Source: Lasiodiplodia sp. COLG20 (Eukaryota > Ascomycota > Dothideomycetes > Botryosphaeriales > Botryosphaeriaceae). From it: 64,000 nt of DNA. The stretch covers positions 558,001 through 622,000 of the forward strand of contig VNWV01000004.1 of assembly GCA_009801085.1 (NCBI GenBank). The letters run 5' to 3'. The notes under the pieces are model-generated. The model was given only the letters and a program-made list of their open reading frames with translations, searched no databases and was not told the origin of the DNA. The first letter of the stretch is position 1. Every line of letters starts with the position of its first letter. The position numbers and the translations under genes were made by a program. Below, in pieces: positions 54,114 to 64,000 of this stretch.

Positions 54114-56607
54114 TGAGTTTGGGGAAGTTTCGGCCTCAGTATGCCGTGGACTTTGGTCACTTTCGGCAAATATTATGAGCTTTTCCAGCTTTTGTGATAT
54201 TCATCCCCCTCCTTCGCGCTTCTGCCATGTTTTTCTTTTCCATATTCTAATATCCTCTCGTTTGGTTAGACTATATGCAAACAAAAAGCTGGTCAATGTA
54301 ACACATCATCAAATATCATTCAATTGACTGTCCTTAATATGTCTACGAAGTCCTTCGCCTTAAAGCCCGATTGTAATCGGCCTGTCACATATCACCGGGC
54401 CGAGTTACCACTAAATCGTTTGCGGATGGTAAGCCTTTTTTTCTTTAGCGGATATCTTAATAGTATAGCAATTCTATTCAGTGCAGAATAACATACTATA
54501 GGTGTCAGTATTATATCAAATTAGGTGTTTTAGCGCATTTAGCTTGTTCGTCACTGCTACTAGCGGTGTCGCCGCTAAATGGAGTAGCCAGAGTGTCTAT
54601 GGCGTCCGTGGCGAGTAATACGAGCGATTAAGCGAGCGGGTGTTACAGGAGCGTAACTTGTGTCCTTATCTAGCTAAGCTTCTAGAGAATTCGGGGTAAA
54701 ATCCGCGTGCAAATGACACGATGCGGCGCAGTCAACCCACTTGGCGTCGCGCTAATAATTGATACGGATCCGATCACAGTGCTGGTTACGTGTGCATTGA
54801 ATCAGGTATCCACAACGCTCTTGTTACTATGTAGATATCCGGGGCTCTACACAGTAGACGGGCCACTGGTCGCTCTCAGTGGTGGTGGTGGTGGTGGGGG
54901 TGTCGTAGTGGGCGGCCGGGGGTAACGAACACAAGGTCGGCTACGCTGGCACGGTTCGTTTAGAGCACGCGGTTAGCTTGGGATTGCGCCAGTTCATGGT
55001 TCCAAGGCCGGCTCGACTTTGCTACAGACATTCCAGAAATTCTCCGACGACATGCTAATGAGCTGGCCGCAGCACTACTGCACACTTCTCAGAAATTCTA
55101 GAACAAGAGTGCCTATCTCAGCTGAAGAGGGGGCGACCTTGGAGGAGACAAGCTCGCCTAGACAGTAGGCGGGTGAGAGGAGTAGGGCACAGGAAGCGCT
55201 CCATCCTCGGATTTGGCGAGGCTAGGATAGGCGGCTGATGATGGGGCATGGGTGGTGGGCTCCTGCGTCAAGGTTTTTCCTCCTCTTGCCGCGCGGCGTC
55301 TGTCCAGCGGCGAGGCGGTGAAGCTGAAGAAAATGCGCATAGTGGCGGCAGTCCGACGATCCCACAGCGAAGCGAGGGGGCTGTGGCCAGCAGGCAACAG
55401 CGAGCAGCTGGTGATGTCCACAGGCGATGCGTACGGCGGCTTGGATGCGGCGCAAGAGCCACTGCGCGCAGGCCTACCGTCGGGTAGATAAGGCTCGTCG
55501 GCGCGGATATCCGGCCGTCGAAGCAACGGGCAAACGGCTGTCACAGCGAGGCTAGCCCGGCCCGCACCCGAGGCTCTGGGGAGCTGATTGCTACGTCACG
55601 AAACTGTCCCGCTAGCGCTCCATCAGAACCACCTTCTCGCTGCAATGCATGACAAATTGTCATCCACCTCCGACGCCCGGCTCTTTTTTTTTTTTGCCAT
55701 TATATGCACATGTGAGACCCACGACAGCAGCCTTGCCGCTTGTTAGGCACCACACTCTCCTGAAAGCAACACAGTTCTGAGCAGCTCATCTGCGTTCAGC
55801 CAGCGACGATGAAGAAGACAGCTGATCAAGGCAGCCAACCGGAACGGCAGACTTATATAGGTGCTTGTGGTTCCCAGAAAGGACGCGTCGTTTGACGACT
55901 TACTAAAACCGCAGCGAAATGATAATGCACCGTAACGAAGCATCAGGATATGGGGTCGTTGATTGGCCATACCTGAGTGCCCACGTAGTTCGCTCTGGAC
56001 CCTTTCTCCACAGCGATCGTGTCGAGGCATTCTCGATGGCATCAGAGTTGCCGATTGACGCAAGCCAATCCTTGACTGGGCTGTGCGTAGCCCTGCAGCT
56101 ACGACGGGCACTGGAAAATTTTTTTCTCCACCTTCGGTATCAAGATCGATCCGAGACTTCCGCGCGATTCGATATGCTCATCCTATGTGGTAGTAGATCG
56201 GCAGGCGAGTGGGAACGGGCTCTCATCTCGTATTGAAAAGCGAACGTCAACATTGCTTTTTTCCTCTTTCTCTACGACGTACCCGCTGCATGCCCCTTGT
56301 CCCGTCGCGTTGCGAGCTGAAACAAAATGTGGCTGGGCTCTGTTCCGACGGGGCCCATGGGTCATGGAACGATCCTTTCCTTACCCAGAGCACCCTGCCC
56401 TATGTCCGTCTAGACGAGGAAAGATACGCATTTCAGCCTCATCGGAGGCAGAACCCCCAATTTGGGGGCCAAAAGGTAGGGATGGATAAGCAATCGCCCG
56501 CCTTTATCGGCTTGAGGGAAGTCCCCGTATTTTGACTTCTTTTCTGGACGCTCTTTCCGATACGCATTCACGTTTCGCTGCGGTCGCTCTGTCAAACTTC
56601 GAGCGTG
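54114..56607. other. 2.5-kb gene-poor region upstream of the STAND gene
   Basis: No frame here has recognisable domains; ORFs at 55158-56535 on both strands look like chance frames. Bases 54360-54720 are AT-rich. A block 54640-54931 starts TGTTACAGG and ends GTAACGAACA, like the ends of a gypsy-type LTR, but no target duplication or internal sequence is seen. A GGT repeat lies at about 54880-54900, and T-runs near 55685. Decayed repeats are likely. Confidence 0.4.
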
Positions 56608-59600
56608 ATGGCGTCGTTGACCAGGCGGAAGACACTCCCCCTACCAGAGGCCCCGGGGCCCAAAAACACTGTAATCAGCTCCAAAAAGACTGGCACGACG
56701 TCCAAAAATACTGGCATCAGCTCCGAAAATGCCGGCGCCATGTCCCACAATCATGGCATCAACTCCAACAACCGTGGAACCAGCGTCAGCAACGCTGGTA
56801 TCATCATTGGTCAGCAAATTGGTAGTATCAACAGTACGTGAATGCCGGCAATTTTTCCCCTCGCATCGTTGTGATCTGCGAAATAGACGCGAGTTTTCCA
56901 CCGCTAACTTTTTTTTCCCCGCGTCGTAAGAATACTTCACCACCATCTCTGACAAGACGTCCCATAAGAGCTTTGCTGAATCGAGCTTTACGAAGTATAA
57001 GAATTTGAGGTTTCATGAAACGTGTCAGTGGTTGCTGGAGGAGGAAAGCTACAAAGAATGGGCCAAGTGTATCCGGTGCCAACAGCCACCGGTCGGCGGT
57101 TCGCCGTGGGCTCTGGCTGAGATCAAAAGTATACGTATTTCGGGAAAAAGTAAGATAGACCTTGCATCCGTCGGAATATCAACGGCTGACGGTCTGATAA
57201 ACAGTGGGATGTGGTAAATCGACATTGGTGTAAGTTTCGAGTCCGGATTGAAGAGGCTACGCTGATCAGATTCTTGTTTTCGACTGTAGCGCGCACGCGA
57301 TCAAGGAGGCTCAGAAGAAAGAAAAGAAAGAAGAGGGTCACCGGGTGCTCTACTTCTTCGCGAGTAGCTCGAGGGACGTCGACGAGGCCAGGCTGAAGGA
57401 CCTGCAGCCTACGTTCAAGAATGTGCTGCTCACCTTCTGGGAACAGCTCCATGTCGACAAGGATGGCGGCATTGGCGGCACTGTCACCAAGGATCTCAGC
57501 GAGAAAAAACTCGTGGCTGGGATTATCGGAGAGCTCATGGATTCCAAAACCAAACACATCAGCATATTCGTCGACGCGATCGACACATTATCTTCGAGCG
57601 ACCAGAAGAGATTGAATTCAACGTTCCTCGGAGAGTGCAAGAAACAGAACATTCAGGTATGCTTCCTCGCGAGCTACACACAAGATAGCGAAGCGGAGCT
57701 GTCGAACGGCGAGATCTGTGTTACAACGGAAAAAAACAAGGTGGACATGGAGAACTTCCTCCGAGAGAAGCTGAGCGAGAAGATATTGCAGCAGGATGAG
57801 GCCGGGAAAGGTTTGACGAAGGAGGAGAGGGACAAAGTCAGGGAGGAGAATGGCAATGCCAGTGAGGAGAAGGACAAGGACAAGGCCTGGAATGCGTTGA
57901 CGAAGGGGGAAAGAGACGAGGTGCAGGAGATCGTGAAGAAGATCATTGACCGCGCGCAGGAAATGTGAGTATGAATTCTGGTTAGGGAGAAGCTCATCTA
58001 ACGAAATGGTGCAGGTTCCTGTGGGCGGCGGTCATGGTGGACCTTGTCTGTCGCGCACACGACAGAAAGGACAGAGAGCAGGTGCTTGAGCGGCTGTTGC
58101 TGCCAAAATACATCCAAGATGACTATGAGAAGCTGGTAGAGGGGTGGGAGGGCAAGACAGGGCGCGGGCGGCTGGAGGAGTGGCAGCGCAAGTTGGCGCG
58201 GCAGGCGACGGGGCTGCTTGCGCACAAGCAGGGACTGCTCTCGTACGACGCGCTGACGGAAGCACTGGAGGAAGAGTTGCCACAGGCAGTGGCGCAGAAG
58301 AGGGAGGCAGAGGCGCGAAAGCGGGAAGCGAAAAAGGTGACGGAGTGTTGCCGCCCGTTCATCGAGTACGACGACGACTTACGCATCTTCCGCTTCGCGC
58401 ACCCTTCGATGCATAACTTCTTCGTCAAGCGCGACGCCAGCCGTACGGCATTCGCCGACCAGACGCTTGCCTACCTGTGCCGGCCCGCCTTCCGCCGTGG
58501 GCCGTTTGTGGGTGTCGAGTGGTGGGACATGGGCCAGCTTCGACCCTTCCTTGACAGCCATCCCTTCCTGGGCTTCGCGGCTGCCAATTGGGTCGAGGCC
58601 GTGCGCAACAGCAAAGCCGCCAACGGCCAGAACCGCAAGTCGACTCGCAACCTGCTATCCGACCTGTACGGTGCCGACGACAACCTGCTGCTCGCCTTCC
58701 AGGTCTGGCGCTTCGCCGCCCATAGTAAGATTCCTACTCAACTGCGCTCCGCCCACATTTTCAGCTTCTTCGGTCTCTTCGACAACCTTTTTAGTAGCAG
58801 TAGCCGCTTCACTACCGTCCATGATGCCGCCATGACCGACTCGGAGGGCCACAACGCCCTCCACTGGGCTTTGCAAGCCAACGACCAATACACGCGACTG
58901 CAGACGGTGCGCATTCTCATACGAACCGACAAAGCCGCCGACATGATCTGTGCCCGGGGCAGCTCCGACCTGACACCGCTCCACCACGCCGCCCGCCTGG
59001 GAGACGTAGGTGTCGTGCGCCTCCTGCTAAGCCGCGACCCCGAGAAGCGCGCCCTGAACGTCTGCAGCCAGCAATATGGTACTCCCTTAATTATTGGCGC
59101 CGCCCACGGCCGCGCCGACGTCGTTGAGGAATTGATCAAGGCTGGCGCCGACCTGAACGTTAAGTGCGACCTAGGCAACGTGCTGCACGCCGCCGCCGCC
59201 GCCTCCGCACCCGGCAAGGCCGCCCCCGACAAGGCTGCCGCTGATAAGGCCGCCCACGCCTGCGTCGACGCAATTCTGGGCAAGCACCCCAATCCGGTCC
59301 GGCTGGACGTTGACGACCGTAATCTGGACGGCACGCCGCTGCACACGGCCGCCTACCACGGCCGCCAGAGCGTCGTGGAACTGCTGCTCGAAAAGGGCTT
59401 CAGCGCGCGCAAGAGGAGCTGGAAGCATTGCAGCACCATCACTGCCGCCGCCGCCGGCTGCCACAGAGGCACCGACCACAAGCCCTTCATTCGCATCATA
59501 GAGATGCTGCACGACGCCGGCGCAAATGCTCACGCTGCCGGTACCACCGGCTACTTCGCTCTACATCATACCGCCCAGTTCAACCAGCCTGAGATCGCCC

Positions 59601-61174
59601 GTTTCCTGCACAACTGCGGCGCTAAATGCCATCAGAAGAGCACCACTGGTACTCCCTTGGAGATAGCTGCCGCTCAGGGCCACATGGACGTTGCGAGGGC
59701 GCTTTTGCAGCCAAGGGAGAAGAGACAGAGGGCCTACAAGAGGAAGAGGAGCGAGATGCAGAAGCGTCTAGCTGAAAGGGCGCGCAAGAAGAAGGAAGAG
59801 AAGAAGAAGAAGAGCACCTCACAGGAAGAGAGTCTGCTACGCAGGGTTATTCTAGCCGTCTGGGCGCCCATTTGGGACAGCGCTGTCGCCGCCAACAACA
59901 TGGCCCGAATCTACTGGCTAGTCGAACAGTACGAGAAGGCATGCGGCGCTTTCATCCAGCAAAACTCCTCTCGGCACGTCAAAGGACTCGCGCCTTTGGG
60001 TACCGCCGTCTTCAGCTCGGTCGTGGGCCTTATGGAGCGGCCGCGGGAACAGCAACACCAGCAGAGACCTGGCCCCGATCTGCGGCGGAGGGCGAGGCAA
60101 GTGCTGTCGACCACCACCAAGGGGGCGATCAAGCTTTACGATCTCTGGGACACAACCCTCTCCTACTTCCAGCTCAAGGTGCACGACGGCCGCCGCTTCC
60201 GCAGCGACACCACTGGTACCGAATTCCACCCCGGCACGTACGAAGAAATCCTCGACCGTCTCACTGTCGCTGCCGTGCGCATGCTAAGCACGGCCTTCGA
60301 ACACAAAAGTTTCGAAACCGTGTCACCTCTGGCAGAGGCTTGGATCGATGCCCTGCTGGCCATCAAGTCGGTCAGCTTACTGGAAAAGCTTGTCGGGAAG
60401 CGCGCCCTGGAGCTCAAGGTCATCCTCACCAACACTAGCAAGACAGCCGTCGAGAAGCGCCGCGAGGCTGGTATTCTGGCAAAGGTCGGAATCGAGCTGC
60501 TGGCCGTCGCACTGAGGCGGAGCGGTGATGACGCCGGCGCGGCGAGGCTGGCTCGTAGCCTGGCCAAGCTATGGGCCATGGCACTGAACGACGCAGGCGA
60601 TGACACCGCCGACGCCGCCCGTATCGAGGACATCTACTCCGTCTGCAACGCCTTTCTCGAAATGTTCCGTCACGCGTGTGAGCTGCCGTCGTCTAGCACG
60701 AGCGAACGAAGCGAACGCGTCAAACGAGTTCGCCTGCTGACCCTAGTCGGCGCTGAGCTCGTCATTGAGGCCGTCCGGACAGACAACGAGCCCTTGATCA
60801 ACAACATGCGCCGCATGATGGACCTGGGCCGCAAACAAGCAATCACGGCCCGCGTGAAGGATGAACTCGAGGATGTGTTGATGAAAAGACACAATGGTCT
60901 CAAAGATGAACACCCCGAGCTCGTTCAAGATGACAAGGAGAAGCGCGACAGCGTCATCGCTGGGCCGACCCCACCAGTCCAGGATGAGGGCAGCAACGAT
61001 CAGAGCAACGCAAATGAAGGGAGTGAACGTGAAAGCAGCGAAGGTAGCGAAGGCCATTCACCCAACGGTGAAGGCAACGAAGGCAAAGATGGAAAGCAGA
61101 AAACAGATCAGGACGTTGAGAGGAGGAGACTCAGGATCACTCTTCGGATACTGCGGGGAGACCAAGGATGGTAG
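56608..61174 (+). CDS. STAND receptor: amyloid-like heptad N-terminus, NACHT-type NTPase, ankyrin repeats (1434 aa, 5 exons)
   Basis: Exons are 56608-56833, 56931-57149, 57205-57229, 57290-57964 and 58015-61174; introns of 97, 55, 60 and 50 nt all keep the frame. The 25-nt micro-exon completes Walker A (ISGKMGCGKSTL, about residues 144-156). Walker B is SIFVDAIDTL (about 249-256), and AQEMFLWAAVMVD follows as in fungal NACHT proteins. About residues 656-944 are ankyrin repeats (for example SDLTPLHHAARLGDVGVVRL and GTPLHTAAYHGRQSVVELLL). A Lys/Glu-rich coiled linker, a helical region and an acidic Gly/Ser/Asn tail end the protein. Residues 1-75 lack a globular effector and instead hold heptad repeats ending in NAGIIIGQQIGSIN. 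The convergent HeLo gene carries the matching motif, so this is inferred to be its activating sensor. Confidence 0.9.
56662..56832 (+). repeat. Tandem 21-bp repeats encoding xNxGxxS heptads, ending in QQIG motif
   Basis: Seven units of 21 nt (consensus protein KNTGISS) run in frame from 56662 to about 56808: KNTVISS, KKTGTTS, KNTGISS, ENAGAMS, HNHGINS, NNRGTSV, SNAGIII, then GQQIGSIN. The central Gly and preceding Asn are nearly invariant while the other positions vary. Short Gly/Asn-periodic units are compatible with stacked beta-arcs. Units are contiguous with no spacers, so this is not a CRISPR array. Confidence 0.85.
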
Positions 61175-61512
61175 CAGTCACCTTATTTACTGGAACATCC
61201 ACACACAGCTTCGTCTCTTTATTTCTTCCTCTCTTTTCGTTTGCCATATAATTCATGTTTTTTTTTTTTCTCGTTACAGATATTAGAGAGGAACGGGGAG
61301 TGGTTGGATCTTTCCAAGGAATCGGTCAGACGGTACAAACTAATTTCCCTTTGTTTGTCGCATTCATGTTTAAAAATGAGAAGGGCGATGTACAACAAGA
61401 TGTAACTCTTTCTTCTTTCTACGTTCGTTACTGTACTATAGTTTTCTTTTCACTACCAGAAATACCAAACGCAACACAGAGCCACGAGGTTGGAGACAAG
61501 AATCCACATCCG
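61175..61512. other. Convergent intergenic region of the STAND/HeLo pair
   Basis: 338 bp between the stops of the two genes; T-rich run near 61259-61271. It is presumably both 3' UTRs. Nothing else is recognised. Confidence 0.5.
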
Positions 61513-62391
61513 TCAATTGGCGCCGACGCCCCAATGGTTCGTCGTCCCCTTCCCAAAATTGTTCGTGGTCCCAAAGCTGAAGCCCTTCTGACCACCATTC
61601 ACCTGACCAATCTGCTGCCCGTTGATGGTACCGGTATTGCCCATAGTGATGTTAGTGCCGCTTTGGGCGGCCTCGCGCGGCTTCAGCGCCTCGGCGACGG
61701 CGGCATCGAGGTAAGGATCGGACCACTCCTCCTTGGTCACAGCGCCGAGCACCTTGAGGTACACCTTGTTGATGCCCGCGCAGTCGGAGGCGCCCAGCTC
61801 GCACAACCGCCGCTCCTTGGCCGCCTTCTCGGCCTCGTCAGCCGACGGGAAGAGATCCTCGAGCGAGGCGATATTCTCGGATATCTCGGCCACGAAGTCG
61901 TCGAATTGTTGCTTCTTGTAGAAGGCCCACTGCACGCTGTGCGTCGCCTTGACGACCGCCGCTCGCCGCCGACCCAGCGCTGCGCGCAGCTTCGTGCGCA
62001 ACGTGCGCGTCGGCGAGGAGAGATCGTTGGCCGGATCGATCATCCCGCCGTCCTTCTGCGCCGGTTGCATTCTCGCCGCTTGCTCCTGCGCGACGGCGAA
62101 TTGGTCGGCGATGGCCTGGAGGATGTCGCGGGCTTCTTCGGGATTGGCGATGCGCAATGGTGGCGACTGATCATTTGCGCCTGCCTTGGTGAGGGCGGTG
62201 CTGCTGTCGCCGCTGGAGCTGCTGTACAGGCCCGCCGCTTCGCCCCAGCGCGATAGCCGCAGCTGGATGATGTCGAGTTTGATGCGGTGGGAGTTGAAGT
62301 CTTGGTCGAAGGAGCGCGCGATCTGGACGCGCTCGAAGCAGGCGAGGGCCGTGTCGAGGAGGGTTGTTGTGGCGGATATGATGTCGGTCAT
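61513..62391 (-). CDS. HeLo-domain cell-death effector with C-terminal amyloid-like motif (292 aa, single exon)
   Basis: Residues 1-230 are a HeLo (HET-s N-terminal) domain: CFERVQIARSFDQDF and KLDIIQLRLSRWGEAAG match the diagnostic start of the family, and later helices contain FVAEISENIASLEDLFP. The C-terminal 46 residues are Gly/Asn/Thr/Gln-rich with no charged cluster: NTGTINGQQIGQVN (252-265), then a second part with FGTTNNFGKG and GTTNHWGVG. In HET-S the HeLo domain becomes a membrane-disrupting cell-death executor when the C-terminal region is templated into amyloid by the NWD2 receptor. The same motif occurs in the neighbouring STAND protein. I infer the same mechanism; toxicity is not shown. 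Length is close to HET-s (289 aa). Confidence 0.9.
   Translation of the reverse strand: MTDIISATTTLLDTALACFERVQIARSFDQDFNSHRIKLDIIQLRLSRWGEAAGLYSSSSGDSSTALTKAGANDQSPPLRIANPEEARDILQAIADQFAVAQEQAARMQPAQKDGGMIDPANDLSSPTRTLRTKLRAALGRRRAAVVKATHSVQWAFYKKQQFDDFVAEISENIASLEDLFPSADEAEKAAKERRLCELGASDCAGINKVYLKVLGAVTKEEWSDPYLDAAVAEALKPREAAQSGTNITMGNTGTINGQQIGQVNGGQKGFSFGTTNNFGKGTTNHWGVGAN
61597..61638 (-). other. Amyloid-like signalling motif of the HeLo protein, matching the STAND N-terminus
   Basis: These 42 nt encode NTGTINGQQIGQVN. Bases 56791-56832 encode NAGIIIGQQIGSIN in the receptor; nine of fourteen residues are identical and the rest are mostly conservative. The QQIG core resembles the I/V-Q-I/V-G core of RHIM-like motifs. 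This shared short motif at opposite ends of two neighbouring proteins is the evidence for a signalling pair. Confidence 0.8.
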
Positions 62392-63810
62392 GGTGGTGGC
62401 TTTTTCTTTTCTTTTTTTTTATTAAAGAAAAAAGAGAAGGCGAAAGCTAATGGCCTCGAGGAACAGGAGCAATTGTAGAAAGTTCGAACTGACGACGAGA
62501 AGAAAAGATCGTGGGTGGAGAGAGCTTCTAGAGTTTTAAAAAATCTGACAATCTCCGAGGCTGGGGTGGAAAAGGACTACCGGTGAGGATTTCTGCTGCT
62601 GCCAGCTACAATAGCTGGCTGGCTGGCCATGCTTGCGCCTTTGGGGGCGGAGTCGTCTGCCTGCTGCATTAGTGAGGCTCTGCTGGTTGCCAGCGCAGCG
62701 CGAGGCTGTGAGGCTGTCACGTTTTCAGCTCAGCTAGGATGGGGCGGCCATGCGTGGGGCAGACAGGGAGCGGAAGACCCCTCCCCAATTCTCAGCCGCT
62801 TCCGAGCCCCACGTCTCCACTGACAACACGTCGTAAGAAAAAACAATGACTTACGGATCTGTACCCCCCGAAATTTTGTAGCGAACGCCCCGGACCTAAC
62901 TTGTTGAATGAGAACGCAACATTCCTCCACGGAATTTGGCGGTAGGCTCGCTTCGCGCGGAATAACAAACGTCTTGTAAGTGCTTCTCATTCTACCGTCT
63001 ATATCGTTTACTCGCACAACACATTACTTTACTACTACTAAGATAGAACTATACGTAATATGCGGACGATGGAAGACTGTCTGTTTATTTAAGCGGTCTT
63101 TGCCGTTTTGGATATCCTTGTCGGCCAACGAATCTGTCGCCGCTTTTAAGTGGGAGCCCCTGCCACCCCGACAAATCAGACCCACTACCGTGACACTCGA
63201 GACGAGCGCTACGCGACACGCGGGGATTGCTCGGTTGCTACTGCCTGGTGCTTCCGGCTCACGGGCAACAATCTAGCTCGAAGGAAAATATCCCTGTGTC
63301 GCATTTCGGAGAATATCGTCTTGGGCGCATAGCGAGGGCAAGGCACCGTAAGCGCTTAATAATTAAGGCTAAGGGACGGCTCGAAACTTAGCACTTGCAA
63401 AACGGCGTCATAAATCTCCAAGAATGGATACAGTCTTCCCCGAAACTTGAACAAGGAACCGGGTTTTGCACGATATCTTGAATTTCGCCGTGTTTTTGAG
63501 ACATGCATTCAATTCGCTGGAGCTGTTACGACTTGGGCATAACATTGTGCGATCTTCCTAGGTGAGAAGGGTACGTGTGGAGCTCTTGCCGTCGTGGTTG
63601 TGGGGCATGGACGTCGTGCAATAGGCCTGTGACACGTAGACTACCCACAACAATTGTCTCTACCTCTTCTGCCTAATTTATTCAATTTGAACTCTCTACT
63701 TTCCATCCAACAACGAAAAAAGATCGACCAGCCGTTTCATTCTTCAAGTTGCAGCAACCTTTCAATGAATTATGATCTCACTCTGATACAGTCTCTGGGC
63801 TAGCCCATCA
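62392..63810. other. Divergent 1.4-kb intergenic region
   Basis: Contains the promoter of the HeLo gene (T/A-rich tract 62401-62432 directly upstream of its start) and of the gene beginning at 63811. Small frames at 62629-63332 show no domain. No tRNA or repeat was confirmed. Confidence 0.45.
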
Positions 63811-64000
63811 ATGTGGCACCACCAATACCCTCCCCAGGGTAGTTGCCCGCCCCGGATTTACCCTCGTCCCCAGCAGTACCGCGGTCCCGGTTACCTTCCC
63901 CCGCAACAGCAGTATGGTGTTCCTCAGGGCTACCCTCCCCGTATTCACCCTCCTCCCCAGCAATACGGTGCTCCCAGTTACCCTCCTCCTCAGCAGCACG
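63811..64000 (+). CDS. Pro/Gln/Tyr-rich N-terminus of a gene cut by the window end (metacaspase prodomain candidate)
   Basis: The ATG at 63811 starts MWHHQYPPQGSCPPRIYPRP and the frame stays open to base 64000 with imperfect repeats of the type PPPQQYGxPxYPPPQQ. Such low-complexity PQY-rich heads are typical of fungal type I metacaspase prodomains, but also of annexins, penta-EF-hand proteins and others. No catalytic domain is in the window. Divergent from the HeLo gene. The coding call rests on the periodic codons and clean frame; the family call is a guess guided by the cell-death context. Confidence 0.5.
   Translation, partial: MWHHQYPPQGSCPPRIYPRPQQYRGPGYLPPQQQYGVPQGYPPRIHPPPQQYGAPSYPPPQQH

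Noticed and set aside
55158..56535. Several 60-128 codon frames on both strands upstream of the STAND gene
   Set aside because: No recognisable domain, overlapping in conflicting frames, no usable splice connections to the downstream gene.
56662..56808. CRISPR-like short tandem repeats
   Set aside because: Units are directly adjacent, in frame, variable and lack spacers; eukaryotic coding minisatellite.

Overview
This window is nuclear DNA of a filamentous ascomycete (Pezizomycotina). The evidence is short introns (about 44-193 nt, GTRAGT-type donors, CTRAC/CTAAC branch sites) and fungus-specific families: HET-domain, HeLo, DUF7708-type, Zn2Cys6, Ecm33 and GH79. Genes lie on both strands. 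No rRNA, convincing tRNA, CRISPR array or bacterial operon is visible. Exon joins below were made by eye, and each join was checked to keep the reading frame.

Left part (1-23000), mainly metabolic and surface functions: a truncated Gfo/Idh/MocA-type dehydrogenase, a modin-like multi-membrane protein, a Zn2Cys6 regulator divergent from an MFS monocarboxylate-type transporter, the first HET gene, a secreted bicupin (oxalate decarboxylase-like), a membrane-anchored lectin-like beta-propeller protein, a GH79 glucuronidase-like enzyme, a small hypothetical and an Ecm33-type GPI protein.

Middle (23000-48400): three HET genes in a row, an AAA+ ATPase gene with an in-frame stop, a DUF7708-like protein with a NTPase domain lacking Walker A, a 2233-residue secreted Ser-rich protein ending in phospholipase A2-like, Cys-rich and lectin-like modules, a GNAT acetyltransferase, a class III CoA-transferase and a TatD nuclease. 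A 224-bp MITE with near-perfect terminal inverted repeats and TA target sites lies at 46717, and a decayed relative lies near 14150.

Right part (48500-64000): two more HET genes (one a paralogue of the HET gene at 23079, one with C-terminal membrane segments). These are followed by the most striking locus, a convergent pair made of a 1434-residue NACHT/ankyrin STAND receptor (56608-61174, +) and a 292-residue HeLo-domain protein (61513-62391, -). The receptor N-terminus (after seven 21-bp/heptad repeats) and the effector C-terminus carry the same 14-residue Gly/Asn/Gln motif with a QQIG core. This is the architecture of an amyloid-templated cell-death signalling pair (NWD2/HET-S logic), but with a motif I do not match to the classical HET-s repeat. 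A Pro/Gln/Tyr-rich N-terminus resembling a metacaspase prodomain begins at 63811 and runs off the window.

Six HET genes, a STAND/HeLo pair, a DUF7708-like protein and a modin-like protein in one window suggest an allorecognition / programmed-cell-death island.
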